Origin: Mrakia gelida
Taxonomy: Eukaryota > Basidiomycota > Tremellomycetes > Cystofilobasidiales > Mrakiaceae
Length of the DNA: 64,000 nt
Assembly (NCBI GenBank): GCA_024345305.1
Contig: BRON01000006.1
Coordinates: forward strand, 1,736,001-1,800,000
Direction of reading: 5' to 3'
Each line of letters begins with the position of its first letter. Positions within the stretch are counted from its first letter, which is position 1. A model generated the notes under the pieces. That model was not told the origin of the DNA, did no database searches, and worked only from the letters and a program-made list of their open reading frames with translations. The translations under genes were made by a program, and so were the position numbers. Positions 21,446 through 33,249 of this stretch are shown here, one piece after another.

Positions 21446-24400
21446 TCACATCGCGTAGCCAGGCGATGCTCGTCCACTAGCGACTCCCTCCCTCCTCCTC
21501 CGCTCCTCGTCCGTCTCTCCCCATGCTCCAACGCCATTCCCGTCCTGAGCAGTCTCCCAAGACTGATTCGAAGCTTCCGAGAGATCGACGATGTGCTGGC
21601 CAACTGCTGGACGATCCGAACTTGGGGAGTTGTTGCCCTGCCAGTCTGACGAAGGGATCATCGACGGCGACGCGTAGGATGAGTACTGGGAGAGGTGAGG
21701 GGAGGCGGTTTGGGGTGGCTCTTCCGAGTAGGGAGAGTAGGGACCTGAGGAGGGGAGGGGAGGGTTCGCCGATCGATTCGGACGGTTGTAGTGGTAGGAG
21801 ATGGGTTCGTTGGTTGAGGGAGGGAAGCCGTAGGATTGGGTTGGAGTGGATTCGCCGTCGAGATTCGACGAGTGTTGACCGACCGTTGGAGGAGAGTGCC
21901 GGCCGTGACCGTCGTAGGAGTTCTGGTCGTCTATCGAGATCTCTGAAGATGACTGAAGATGGTTGGAGTTAAGCGATTGGACGACGGCTCGGTCCTCGAC
22001 GTCGTGATGCTTCCTCGTTTTCCGACTCTGGATTCCGAGCCGTTGCTTGAGATCACCAGCGACCCACTGGAACGGGAAAAGTTGGTCAGACAGGTTTCAA
22101 AGCGCGCGTCAAAGGGGAACTATGACTCACTGCTTCTCGAACGATGTCCTTGTCGAGCCTAGGGAGAGACGAAAGCCGAGGTCAGCTCGACGAGAGGGGG
22201 CCGTCTCGAGAGAGCGACGAAAACTCACGGGAAGAAGAATCCCATCACTCCTCGGTAGAGGAAATGAGGTCCAATGGCCAGAACAATCACGACGACGACG
22301 GTAGCCCAGAAGTTCATGGTCGGGTAGAGGATGATGAGTTCCCAGTCGAAGAAGAAGGTCGAGAAGAGCTGGAGAAACATCGAGACGAGATCAGCTTCGG
22401 TTTCGTCTCGAGCGAAGCTTTGAGGAGTGAGCTTACCGAGTAGACGGCAATCCAGAGGAAGCAAGCAAAGATCGAGAGGAAGATCGAGAGGAAGGTCATG
22501 AAGGTCCAGCTGCGAGAGGAAGGAGAGAGAGAGAGTCAGTTCGAGGAGGGGGTCGAAAGACGCGTCGAGGTTCGAATTGTTGACTCACTATCTCGAGTTC
22601 AGTCCGATGAACAGGTTCGCCGAGGCAATAGCAGCAGTAGCGATCGTAGTTCCTAGCTCGTATAGACTATCGGTGTCGCGACCAGTGTAGGAGCTGCACG
22701 AGGACGAGAAGGAGGAACAAATCAGTTCGAGATTCGTGCGTCGAGCGAGCACAAAAGGTCTGAACGTACCCAGATTGACCCTCTCCGTAGACGAGGTAAG
22801 GGATGAAGAAGCAGATGACCGATTGGTAGAGTCCGTCGATCACGTAGAGCCAGAACTTGGTGCGAGTGTACTCCAGTCCCTTGATCCCTCGTTCGTACAG
22901 CTGAGGGAAAGCGAGGAGAGCGGAGGCGTTGACGTCCTGATCAAAGGCTCCCATGATGATGACGGGGAGCGAGGTGAAGATGAGGTTGTAGAGCAGGATG
23001 AAGGTATACTCGAACAGGTAGGTAGCTTTGAAGGAGCAAAAACAAACGGTCAGCTTCGTTCTGTGAGCGACGATCGAGGGCGACTCACCTTCCCACTCGT
23101 TGAAGATGCAGAACCAGAAGAGCGTTCCCGTCCAGATGATGTTCTTGTAGAAGAAGTTGGCGTGCATCCTGAGAGGAGAGAACGGGAAAATGACGATCAG
23201 CCTCGCGTCTTTGAACACCAAAAGGAAGAACCCTTGCAGACTCACTCAGCGACTCGCACGTAGGACCAGTGACCGTGAACGAGGAGGAGTCGAGTTAGGA
23301 ACCTGAACTGTCCGAACGCATAGTCGGCAGACATAGCAGCCTGGGATCCTTCGTGTCCGAAGAGACCAACTCCGATGTGAGCTTCTTGGATCATCGCGAC
23401 ATCGTTCGCTCCGTCTCCGATCGAGAGAGTCATGGCGTTCCGTCCTTCCTTGACCAACCGAACGGTGGCAGCTTTCTGAGCAGGCTGTGTGAGTGAGAGG
23501 TACGAGTAGCAGTCAGCAGTTGTCCAGAAATGAAGGTCGAGGAAGAAAGGGAGAGACTCACCGAAACTCGACAACAAACGACCGTCTCGCACTGAGTCGC
23601 CAGATCCAAAAAGAGCGTCTTCAGCCCACTGTCGAGAGCGAATCGAAGGGTATCTCCATCGATGACGACGGCGAATCCAGTAGTCTTGGTGCTGGTTCCT
23701 TCGAGCTTCTTCCCTGCTCCGACGGCGGGAGGTCCGTTCGTCGACGCGATCTTGTTGAGACCTCCTTCGATCTGAAGTCTCGCTCCTTCCTCCGTTTCGG
23801 CCGAGAGGATGAAGATGTCCATGTCGTTGGTGAGGAGGTTGCAACTGAAGGCTGTGAGTCGGGCGAGAAGAAAAGGGAAGGGCGAGAGTTAGGACGCGAC
23901 GAGGCTGGAGAGCGATGGAAAAGACGAAGCGCGTACCGATCTCGATGGCCGTTTGGACCTTGTCACCTGCAGGAGAGATGAAAAAATGGAAGTCAGCTCT
24001 ATTTTCTCAGATAAGTGGAGAAGTGATCTGAAGCAAGACGAACCAGTGAGAATCTGTTCCAAGCGAGAATCGCAAGGTCAGTCGCGTCCTCCAACGAAAC
24101 GGGACCGAAAAACGAGACCGACTCACCCAAAGCTTGATCCCAGCCTGATGCAGAGTCTCGATCGTCGCCGGTACTCCCTCCTGCAGCTTATCCTCCAACG
24201 CCGTCGCTCCCAAAATCGTCAGCGAGTGCTCGATGAACTCGCAAGCCTTGTCGATCTCCTCGTCTCGGTCTCGAATCGAATTGGCAGCCTTCTCGTAGGC
24301 GACACTCCAGTTGAGGTACTCGGTCTCGTCGAGGTATCGATAAGCGACGCAGAGGGTCCTAAGTCCAGCGTTGGCCATCGTCTGCAAGTTCGAAAGGGCA

Positions 24401-27400
24401 AGGAGAGTCAGTGACGAGAAGGACGAACGGACGAAGAGAGAGACGACGAACCTCGAGATCTCGTTGAGTCGCAGCCTTGAGTTCCGGGTCGTGATCCTCT
24501 CGGAGTCGAGCGTAGATGACCGAGTCGGCTCCTTTGGTGTACATGACGATTCGACCTTCCGGAGAGCGAACGATGACGGACATTCGTTTTCGAGTTGAGT
24601 TGAATTCGAGGACTCGGAGAGGGACGTATCGTTCCGCTTGACCCAGGACTTCGATGTCGAGGTGGTGGTTGTTCTTGTGGATGAAGGGGAATCCAGCGTC
24701 TCGAGCAGCGGCGACGAGGGCGGCCTCTGCGAAAGAAGAAAGGCGAGGATCAGCACCGAAGGATTTCGAGACGCGACGAGAGAGACGAGTAACAACGACG
24801 AACCATCAGGACTTTCCGCCTTGTAATCGATGTGGTGAGGCTTGTCCTCGAAAGGCTTGTCGGCAATGACTCCATGACAGATGGCGAGAGCTCGGAAGAG
24901 TTCCATGATGGCTGAACGATGAGGACTCGACCTGTCGGCGAGATGGGCAGCGAGATCGGGAGCGACGAGGGTGAGCTGGTCCTCTTGGAGGTATCGGTTC
25001 TTCCAGCCCTTCTTCATCCTCTGCAATAGATCAAAGACGACGAGAAATAAAGTCAGCCAAAAAAAGGCACGAGGAGGAGCTCGAAGAAAGAGCGAGACGA
25101 CGAACCTCGATCATGACGTTCAGCGACCGTCGTAGAGTCACAGCCTGCTCGTCGAAATCGATGACCTCTCGTCCCTCTCGCTTCGCAGCTCCGACCATAG
25201 CTTCCGTGACTCCCTCTCCGTAGATGATTCCGTTGACAGAGACCTGGAGTTGGAGAGACGACATGAAAACAACGGTCAGTTCGAGCGCAGGACGAAGGAG
25301 AGTTCGCAAAGAGACGTACCTTCTTGAACTCCATGACGTTCTGAGTCAACGTTCCCGTCTTATCCGAGAAGATGTATTCGATCTGACCGAGACTGTCGGG
25401 CGCGAAAAAGAGGAGAGGAGAAGGGGTTCAGCCTCGGATCTTGACTTCTTCTTCTCGAAGAAGACCAGCTCGTCGCGAACTCACTCGTCCGAGATATCCC
25501 AGGTCTTGGGCACACACGGCGTATCGAGAGGAGCGTAGTACATCTCGAGATCTTGGAAGATGAAGAAAGCTTGGATCTGACGGAATATTAAAGGAACGGT
25601 CAGTTGAGCTCGAATCGACGCGTCGAAGATCAGACGAAAGACTCACGGTCTTGACGATCTCGATCGAGATGTAGAGCGAGATGGGAACGATGTTCTGGAA
25701 GACGATGAGACCCGAGCTGAAGATGGAGGACGCGCTCGAGGTCAGCCCACGTTGGAGAAGGGAGAGAGTAAAGCGAAAGAAAAACGAACACGAAGATGAC
25801 GACGGCGTTGACGACCTTGTTGTCTGAAGGATTCGATCCGACTTCGAACGAGTTGAAGGATCGACCAGTCTGCAGCTCAACGGTTCCGTAGATGACGGCG
25901 GTGACGATGCTGAAGGGATGGAATGGAAGAGGAGGAGGGAGTCAGACGACGAGGGTAAGCAAGGAGAACGAAGACGCGACGAGGACGATCGACCCACCAG
26001 AGACCCATCAAGATGAGGAAGTTCATGATGACGTTGAAGTTGGTCTCGACCTCGATCTTACTTCGTTTCGACTGGTGGAGAGCGGGAAGTCAGCTCGATT
26101 CGAGTCAACGACGCGAAAAGAAAGGAAGTGAGACACGAAAGCCCAAACTCACAGGCGTCTCTCCACCGTTCAACATGATCTTGGTATCCCCACCCGTGAA
26201 GACGACGAGGCCGATGATCCACTGAGAGTTCCTGATGGTGCATCCTCGAAGAAGCAGCTCGTTGATGGTGACGGGTTCGAGCTTCTCCTTCCAAGCCGAT
26301 CCGAAGGAGGTGTTCGAATTCGACTTCGTCATGGAAATTCCAGAGGTCGAAGGTCCTCCTCCCATTCCGGACTGAGCGTTGGAGTCGACTTCTCGTCTGT
26401 GGGTAGCGGATGAGACAAGGAAGGAGAGTCAAGAGCTTGCTCGACGAAGGGACGGACGAACGAAGAAAGCATGCAGAAGTGATCGCGAAACTCACGACGA
26501 GTACTTCAAAAGTCCGTTGAAGGTGTAGAGGTTGGCGTGAGGAGGTTCGACGTCCATCATAAACTTGGCGTGCTCAAGATCCTCCTCCGAGTTGATGTTC
26601 GACGTCGCCTTGAGGGCTTTCCGAACCTTGAGATTCGTCTCTCCATCCAAGTTTTTCGTCTCGACGTAGCAGATACCATCGGCGTCCGAGGTGGAGAGGA
26701 TGACGATATCGGCTGGAACCTGCTCGTCATCTCGAAGAAGAACGACGTCTCCAACCTCGAGCTTCTTCCTGTGAGGAGCGAAAGCGAAGGAAGGGAGACA
26801 GGGTGAGCTCGAGGTGGTTCTCGTTCGACGCGACGGAAACGAGCGGAGACGAACCAAAGCGTCCTCTCCCACTTCGCTGTTCCAGGAGCAGTCCTATCCC
26901 AGTCCACGACTCCGCCAGATCGACTCGAAGGAGCTTTCGAAGGTGCCATGGTCGAGTGTAGCGAGTTGACGGTGTTCGACCTTCCTCGTCCTCCGATGTA
27001 AGCGAGATCGGGATGAGATCCTCCTAAACGAGGTTCAGATGAAGCAGAGGGCTCGTCTGTGTACTCATGATCCGAGTTGACCTGCAAGACGAGACAGGAA
27101 AGGAATGAGCTTCGAGCGACGCGACGCGGAGGGAAGAGAGAGGCGCGTCGAACTCACCGACTGGATGTCGTCCATCGGGTAACTCTCTCCGGCTCCGCTA
27201 TCGTTCCCAATCCCTCCTCGAGTTCGACTAAGATCTTCCCTCATGACCTCCTCCTCGTCCTCCCTGACAGCCTTGACGAGAACGATCTCCTTGCCCTCCC
27301 TGGCCTCCTTCTCTCGAAGTTTCCGAACTCCCTTGGAGATCTTCTCGTCTGTTCACGCGAAGTGGGGAACGTAGGAGTACGGAGCAGTCAGACCCGAAGA

Positions 27401-29106
27401 CTCGTCGTCTGAGAAGGAGAAAGGGAGAGCCGAACGAGGACTCACTTGGGTTCTTGGCTCCAATCAATCGTTCGAAGAACGTCCGAGGATCATGAGGTTG
27501 GTTGACGTTCCTCCAGTCTCCGAGTTTGGTAGCTGCCGAGTTGTTGACCTGTTCCCATCGAGAGTCGAGGAAAAAACAAAGATGGTCAGCTCAGCGTGCT
27601 TCGGGAAGACGCGAAGACGGAGGAGGAGGACTGACCTGATCATCCAACGAAGCTCGTCGATAATCCTCTATCCCGTCCTTGAACGCGGTGATGGCGAGGA
27701 TAGCAAGCAGGGGAAGCATCGCAATCTGAGGTGTTGTTGCTCCGAAGACGGGGAAGACTGGAATGCAACCCAAGAGGTCAGCTCGAACGAGACGCGTCGC
27801 TCGACGAACGGAAATCAAAACGAGGAAGCGAAAGAGACGCACTTTGGAGGATGACCAGAAGCAAGAAGTACATGTTCGCGACTCTGTACCGGACGAGAAC
27901 AGGGAATCGGGGGAAGCGAACAAGGGTCAGCTCTGGTGGCTTCGAAGGGAAGCTGCGAGAGTGCACATCCGCGGGGAGGGGGAGGAACTCGAGCTCACCT
28001 CCGGAACTGCTCAAAGATGATGTTCTTGATGAGGAAATTCCATACGGTGTACTTGGACGTCCGGACCTTGTTCCTCACGTATCGAACGATCGGATCTCCA
28101 TTCACGACTTCCTGGAGAGGTAACGCCTAGAACGAAGCGAAGCGAAAGCGTCCATCAGTCGTCCGTCGTCGAGCTCAACTTCAGCTCTGTCTCCCTTCGC
28201 GTGAACCCAGAACTCACCCAGTTGACGTAGATATTCCTCCTCTTCCCTTCTACATCCGACGACTTGGAGGACTTGACCGGTTCCTCCTCTGGGACTGCAC
28301 CCCCCATCTCGTCGACGACGTCTGCAGGACCGCTCGACCTCTTGGACTTGGTTGCCTTCTTGTGATCTCGATCTCGACGACCTAGACCTAGAAATTTACG
28401 CGTTCGATTGGATCGATCTTCGTTGTGGATGGAGAGGGCGATGGTGGAAGCTGATGGTGGTGTTTGAAGCGAGTTTGAGGGTGGGCGAGAGGGAGGGAAG
28501 ACGGAGGGAAGGAGGGAGGAGAAGAGAAGAGGGAAACGGCGGTCAGTGAGCTGGTACAACGGCACGAGGAAGCGAGAAGATGTATGTCGAGACAAGCCTC
28601 CTTGAATAGGAGAGGGAGAATCCTCGCCCAGGAAGGTTGATAGATCTACAAGCTTCTTGAGCTCGACCCCTCCGGGATTGGTGTCGAGCTCAGCGCCGCG
28701 AGGAGAGAGAGGGTGAGCTCAAGATCCCCCGTCTCCCTTCCTTCCCTCAGGCGTTCTCCCAGATCTCAACGCGTACCAGCAGCCTCTCGTGATGCTCCTG
28801 AAACGAGAGTCAAGCTCCTAGCCGCGAAGAGAGAAGAGAGAGAGAGAGTCTCGACGAGAAACCACGGACCTCACGGCGGCGAGTCTGAGCTCGCACGTCC
28901 TTCTTCAGTTCTTCTCTCTCCCTGCCCTCCCTTCCTCAGCGAACACAAGAGATGAAGAGCTACTCACCAGCTGTTCGAACTGTCCTCAAACGAAGTTCCG
29001 GATCTACCATCTCGTCCTCCTCGAAATCAGGCCCTTCTCCTGGTCGAAGATGGACGCTCGTCCGTGGTTTGCGACCAAAGTTGAACGCGGAAGGGGAGGA
29101 AGCCAT
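21446..29106 (-). CDS. P4-type ATPase, phospholipid flippase (Dnf1/Dnf2-like)
   Basis: An aminophospholipid-translocating ATPase that moves lipids to the cytosolic leaflet of plasma-membrane or endosomal membranes. The ATG is at 29106 ([17 protein letters not shown]). Exons in order give the P4 N-terminal block [21 protein letters not shown], the actuator region [20 protein letters not shown], the membrane helix run [20 protein letters not shown], the phosphorylation site [10 protein letters not shown] (Asp codon at 25362-25364), the nucleotide-binding [11 protein letters not shown], the hinge [18 protein letters not shown], and the C-terminal helices through [22 protein letters not shown] sequence. 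PISL in helix 4 is the flippase-specific motif. The C-terminal tail is disordered; the TGA is at 21446-21448. The protein is about 1,500 residues in more than 25 exons. The Dnf1/2 assignment over Drs2 rests on overall length and motifs and is tentative. Confidence 0.92.
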
Positions 29107-30047
29107 GATGCTGCTGGTGGGGCTTCCTTCGAGGAGCTACCCGAAAAGAGGAGGGGAGAGGTGGTTGGGAGGTGAAGGTGAGGTGGGGGAGGTTGAAGTG
29201 GAGAGGAGGTTGGGTGGGAGGCGAGGAAGGGAGGGAGGAGAGTCGTGTCGAGCTTCGTTCCGTTGCGATTCCCTTGAGTGAGTCGGCCGGCCGTAGGGGG
29301 ACGCTCTTCTATGAGAGTTCTAGGTAGCAGTTGATGGTGGTGGTGGTTGGAAGGAAGGAGTGTGTGGGTCGGAGAAACGAGAAGAAAAGGAGTGACGAGA
29401 GAGAGGCAGTGAGGGGTTGAAGGGAGCTCGAGAGAGGGGAGACTTCGAACGAGAGGAGGCGCTCAAGCTGCAGCCAAGGACGACGCGAGAGGGAGAGGAA
29501 CAATTCAGTCACTGCTAGCAGTGAATTGAAAGAGGAGGTTCTCAAGCTGAAGGGACGTGATGGGAAGAAGAAAGTTTTTCCGAGGCACGAGGCTGACTTT
29601 TTTGTCGTGAGACGCGTCTCGTCTTCGGCAGCTGGGAAAAGAGGGACGCGTCGTCCTTCTTGTTCAGTCAGCAGCAGAGGGAGGGATGGCGCCCGTCTTC
29701 AGCTTGGACCCTCGCATGCTTTCAGATCCACTCGCGTTGCTCTCAGGCGAGAAAGTTTTGCGACAGAATAGGGAAAGAGCATCGCCTCCTCATCCTCTCC
29801 TCATCAGGCAGAGTCACCTCGCTCGACCGAGAATAAAAACAACGCGTCGTTTCGTTCCGTAAAGAGCAAGATGAGGGTGTAAGAAACGAGACAAGGGTAG
29901 TGGCATGCCGAGACACCCACCCGTGCGAGAAGAACCCCGTGTCCTGAAATCTACTGCTCGCCCAACCAAAAAGAGAGACGACGCGTCCGAATCAAAACTC
30001 GACTCGACTCGACTCGACTCGCCTCCTCTTCCCCCCCACTTCGTTCC
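29107..30047. other. Intergenic region, about 0.9 kb
   Basis: Upstream region of the flippase and 3' flank of the AN1 zinc finger gene. It contains three copies of GACGCGTC (29611, 29645, 29980) and a pentanucleotide microsatellite next to the AN1 gene. No coding signal I trust. Confidence 0.5.
29997..30021. repeat. ACTCG pentanucleotide microsatellite
   Basis: About five tandem copies of ACTCG lie just downstream of the stop of the CUZ1-like gene, in its 3' flank. Confidence 0.75.
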
Positions 30048-31640
30048 TCAGCTCCTCGTCCAGACACCCTCCCCTCGCACGATCCATACTCTCCCTCCGT
30101 CTATCATCCCGCACTGGTCGATCCTCTTGGTTCTGTCTAGCGAAGAGGGGGAGGGGAGTCCGTTGGAGAAGCCCGAGGTTGGGAGGAACGCGACGAGGTG
30201 GATGAGCTGTGAGGTCGCGACCAGAGCGGGGAGACCGAGAGGAGAGCAGGGGAAATGGGGAAGTCAGTGAGATGGTTTCGGAGGAGATATGCGACGACGG
30301 AAGGAGGGAAAGCGATGAGAGGGAACGAAGCGAGAGGGGGAGACGACGAACCGAGCTCGGGTCTCCTGCTACCGGGTTGTACTCGATCTTCTTGGACGTC
30401 AGTATTGACTGGAGGACTTGAGCGACGGTGAGATCCTGGAGTTGAGCCAGAACAGGACCACCGAAGAGCGAGGAGAAGAGCAAGACGCGTCCGTCAGTTT
30501 CGCACGCGTCGACCATCTCTCTCCCTTCCCTTCCCTTCCTCCTCACCCCCATCAACTCCCCCAGCACCGACTCCAACCCAACCCAGAACTCACCCTCCTA
30601 TAATAAACTCCCTTCTCCCCCTCCTTCCCCGTCCCCTCCTCCTCAGCCTCCCCAACATCCTCCCTCCCAACCACCCTCCCTTCCAAATCCACCCCAACCC
30701 TCAAATGCCACCTATCCTTCCTCTCCCTCACTTCCCCTCGTCCAGGAACCGCTCCCTGCTGGATTCGGAGGAGCTCGATCGCTGGGGAGAGGGCTTTCTT
30801 GCGTTTCTTTTGGGGGGCGGGAGGGATGGAGGGGGTGGATGAGGAGGTGAGGGGAGGGGTGGGTTGGAAGTGGGAGGAGATGAGGGATTTGGTGAGGAGT
30901 TGTTGGGGTGTTAGAGAGATTGGTGGGGGGTTGCAGGAGTGGGAGGTGGGAGTGCGATGGCTTGGAAATGAGAATGAGAGGGGAAGCAGGGAGGAGGAGA
31001 GGAGGAAGGTCAGCGTTTCGTTCGAGCTCAACTTGGAAATGATCGCGGTCGTTCGAGCATAAAGGAAGAGCGAAGACTGAGTGTGGAAACCCGGATCTCT
31101 TGATACGCTCCTCGTGAAGATCTGCGAGCTCCCCTCGGTCTTGAAAGCAGTCGCGTTCCCTCGTCGACTCGCTCCACCTCCTCCTCGCCTCTTGCTCTTG
31201 AACGAGCCACTCACCTCAGACAGAACCTTCCTCCACACTGCTCGCACTTGACCTGCTCTCCGAGAACGTTTCCTGAGCTACCTTCTGCCGTAGATCCTTC
31301 GGGCAGGACCCAAGTCCGCATCCTCTTGAGCTCACAACCTGGGAGTTCGCATCGCTCTCCTCTCGAGCTCGAGGCACCTCCAGCACTGCTGCTGTTGTTG
31401 AACGAGTTCGATGATGATGTGGAACATGTATGGTTGGCGATGGAGGAGTGGAGTTTACAGAAGACCTGAAGCCGGAACGAGGGGTAAAGAGTTGAGTGAG
31501 CGAAAGAAGGAAGGGAGGAAGAGGTGAGCTCGAGAGGAAGTAAGCTTCAAGCTCACGTTTCGACAGTAAGGGCACGTCAGAGGCAGGAGGTCGAGAGTAT
31601 TGCAGCTGTAGCAGTGAGCTCCGATAGGTGCGAGATCCAT
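30048..31640 (-). CDS. CUZ1: CUZ1/ZFAND1-like protein: AN1 zinc fingers plus ubiquitin-like domain
   Basis: In yeast, Cuz1 links Cdc48 to the proteasome under arsenite stress. The ATG at 31640 begins MDLAPIGAHCYSCNTLDLLP and LTCPYC, the first half of an AN1 finger (C-x2-C...C-x2-C), completed after an intron by VFCKLHSSIANHTC. A second finger-like set follows (CELPGC ... KCEQCGGRFC). The middle is basic and Ser/Pro-rich with AIELLRIQQGAVPG, where Cuz1 has its conserved linker. The C-terminus, after splicing, gives LFGGPVLAQLQDLTVAQVLQ, SILTSKKIEYN and LIHLVAFLP, consistent with the divergent ubiquitin-like domain of this family. The stop is TGA at 30048-30050. Its ATG lies 93 bp from that of a divergent F-box-like gene. 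Confidence 0.82.
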
Positions 31641-31733
31641 TTTGGAAGATTTTCGTGGAAAGAAGCGTCGGCAAAGTCGAAGTTGCGGATCAAGAACGAG
31701 TCGAGCTCGCCCTCAGCTCTTCTCCGCCAAACC

Positions 31734-32838
31734 ATGAGCATCCCTCTTCCTCTTCCCTCCATCTCGACGTTGCGATCTACTCCCAAAGAGACCGTAGTCG
31801 ACTCACCCCTCGTCTATATCCAGAGCTTCGGCCACCGCTTCCCTGTAGAGGTCCTAAAGGAGATCTTTACGCTCTGTGATCCTCCCTCCCTCGCCCTCTT
31901 TTCTCGGGCGAGCTTCGCTTGCCTCGACCTCTGCTCGAAACTTCTCTACAAAGACATCGTTATCTTCGAGCCGATGGATCTGATCATGCTGTTGGAGTGG
32001 AGGGTTAGTTGTCGTGTCAGTACCGCCGCAAGAGGACGAACGGATCGAGCTGAACCCCCCCTTCCCTGCTCCCTCCCTTCTCTCTCCAGTACATCAACCC
32101 ATTCCCAACCACCCGCATCTCCCCATACACCTCTCATTCCCTCATCAGATCCCTCACCTTGTACTGGACACGGAACTTCGACTTCGTCGTCCGGAAACCT
32201 ACGCGGATCTACAACATCCCCATCCTCGCCATCTCCATCCCCCCTCCTCGCCCTCCTCACGAATGCCCCTCCCCGTTCTGGATCACCATGGACAGCTTCC
32301 TCACCTACTTCAACCCAGAGACCGTCATCCTTCGAAGTCGACTGCCCTCCCCGTCCGAACCAGGTCCGCCGGATGCTCAGCTCTTTCGCTCGGTCGTCCA
32401 GAGGATCGATTCGCGGTCCAAGGACCTGAATGGACTCGCCTCACTTCCCTCATCCTCAGCAACGTCGTTCCAGTCAGTCCGCTCACTCCTGATATCGACT
32501 GGCTTCGATGGATCGCTCCTATCAAGATCTACTACGACTTCCTCGATGACGGCGACGACGAGGAAGGCAGGAAGAGGCTCGAGACGCGTTTCACGGAGAA
32601 CGTCAAGAGGAATGGAGGGACTAGATATGGGTTCGCGGTCAAGTTTCACGCTTGGGTACCTTCGAAGGAGAGGGAGGTATCGCTCAAGGGACTGGTGAAG
32701 GAGCAGGAGAAGACGGAGGGCGAGTTTGAGACGACGGCTTTTGTTGTGAGGAAGAGCACTCGAGCTGGAGAGAGGGAGGGGCCTGGCGCGCATCCAGGTA
32801 GACGTCTGGTGGCTAGTGTGCTTTCAGATCTGTTGTAG
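31734..32838 (+). CDS. F-box-like protein
   Basis: The ATG is at 31734. The first exon encodes an F-box-like helix set (FPVEVLKEIFTLCDPPSLAL then SFACLDLCSKLLYKDIVI), suggesting an SCF ubiquitin ligase adaptor or an orphan F-box fold. The second exon (from YINPFPTTRISPYTSHS) carries a poorly conserved substrate region with LRSLTLYW-type leucine-rich spacing. To reach the C-terminal frame (TRLTSLILSNVVP to the TAG at 32836-32838) one must remove 38 nt (32363-32400, GTCCGC...TCCAG), much shorter than other introns here; otherwise there is a frame break. Substrates are unknown. Confidence 0.68.
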
Positions 32839-33249
32839 GACCATGTACCTTTCGTTGTCGAGGGTAATTGTCGCTCTCGTCGATTCGTTCAACGACGCGT
32901 CCCCCTCGCTCTTCCGGCCCTCGTCCCTGCTCGCTCAAGTAGTAATTTTGTTTCAGCTCAAAGCTCTTCCGCCTGCGTTTCGTCACGTAAAGCATGTGCG
33001 TCGAGATGGAAAATCTGAAAGAAGAGCGGGCTCGCCCGAAAGACTGCGCTCGAAAGAGAGGGGGGAAGGTCGAAGGAGGAGGAGCCAACGATCTTCCTGC
33101 CCATAACTCCCTCCTAGAGCAGAAGAAGGGAATATCAAAGCGCTGCCTCCTTATAGTGAGTCTGTGTATCCCTATCTTGGCTTTTGAGGAGCCGAAGCTG
33201 ACTTCGTCGTCGTCGTTCTTCCCAGAGAGCCACCCCTCCCCTATCCCAG
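32839..33249. other. Intergenic region
   Basis: A 411-bp tandem gap that holds the 3' flank of the F-box-like gene and the promoter of the RING gene, with GACGCGTC at 32894. An intron-like string (donor GTGAGTCTG near 33155, branch CTGAC near 33200, acceptor CCCAG near 33225) suggests a spliced 5' UTR for the RING gene. Confidence 0.5.

Noticed and set aside
20979..21449. 156-codon minus-strand open frame past the flippase stop
   Set aside because: It is a pyrimidine-driven Phe/Leu/Ser run in the convergent 3' region, not joined to the flippase, which ends cleanly at 21446.
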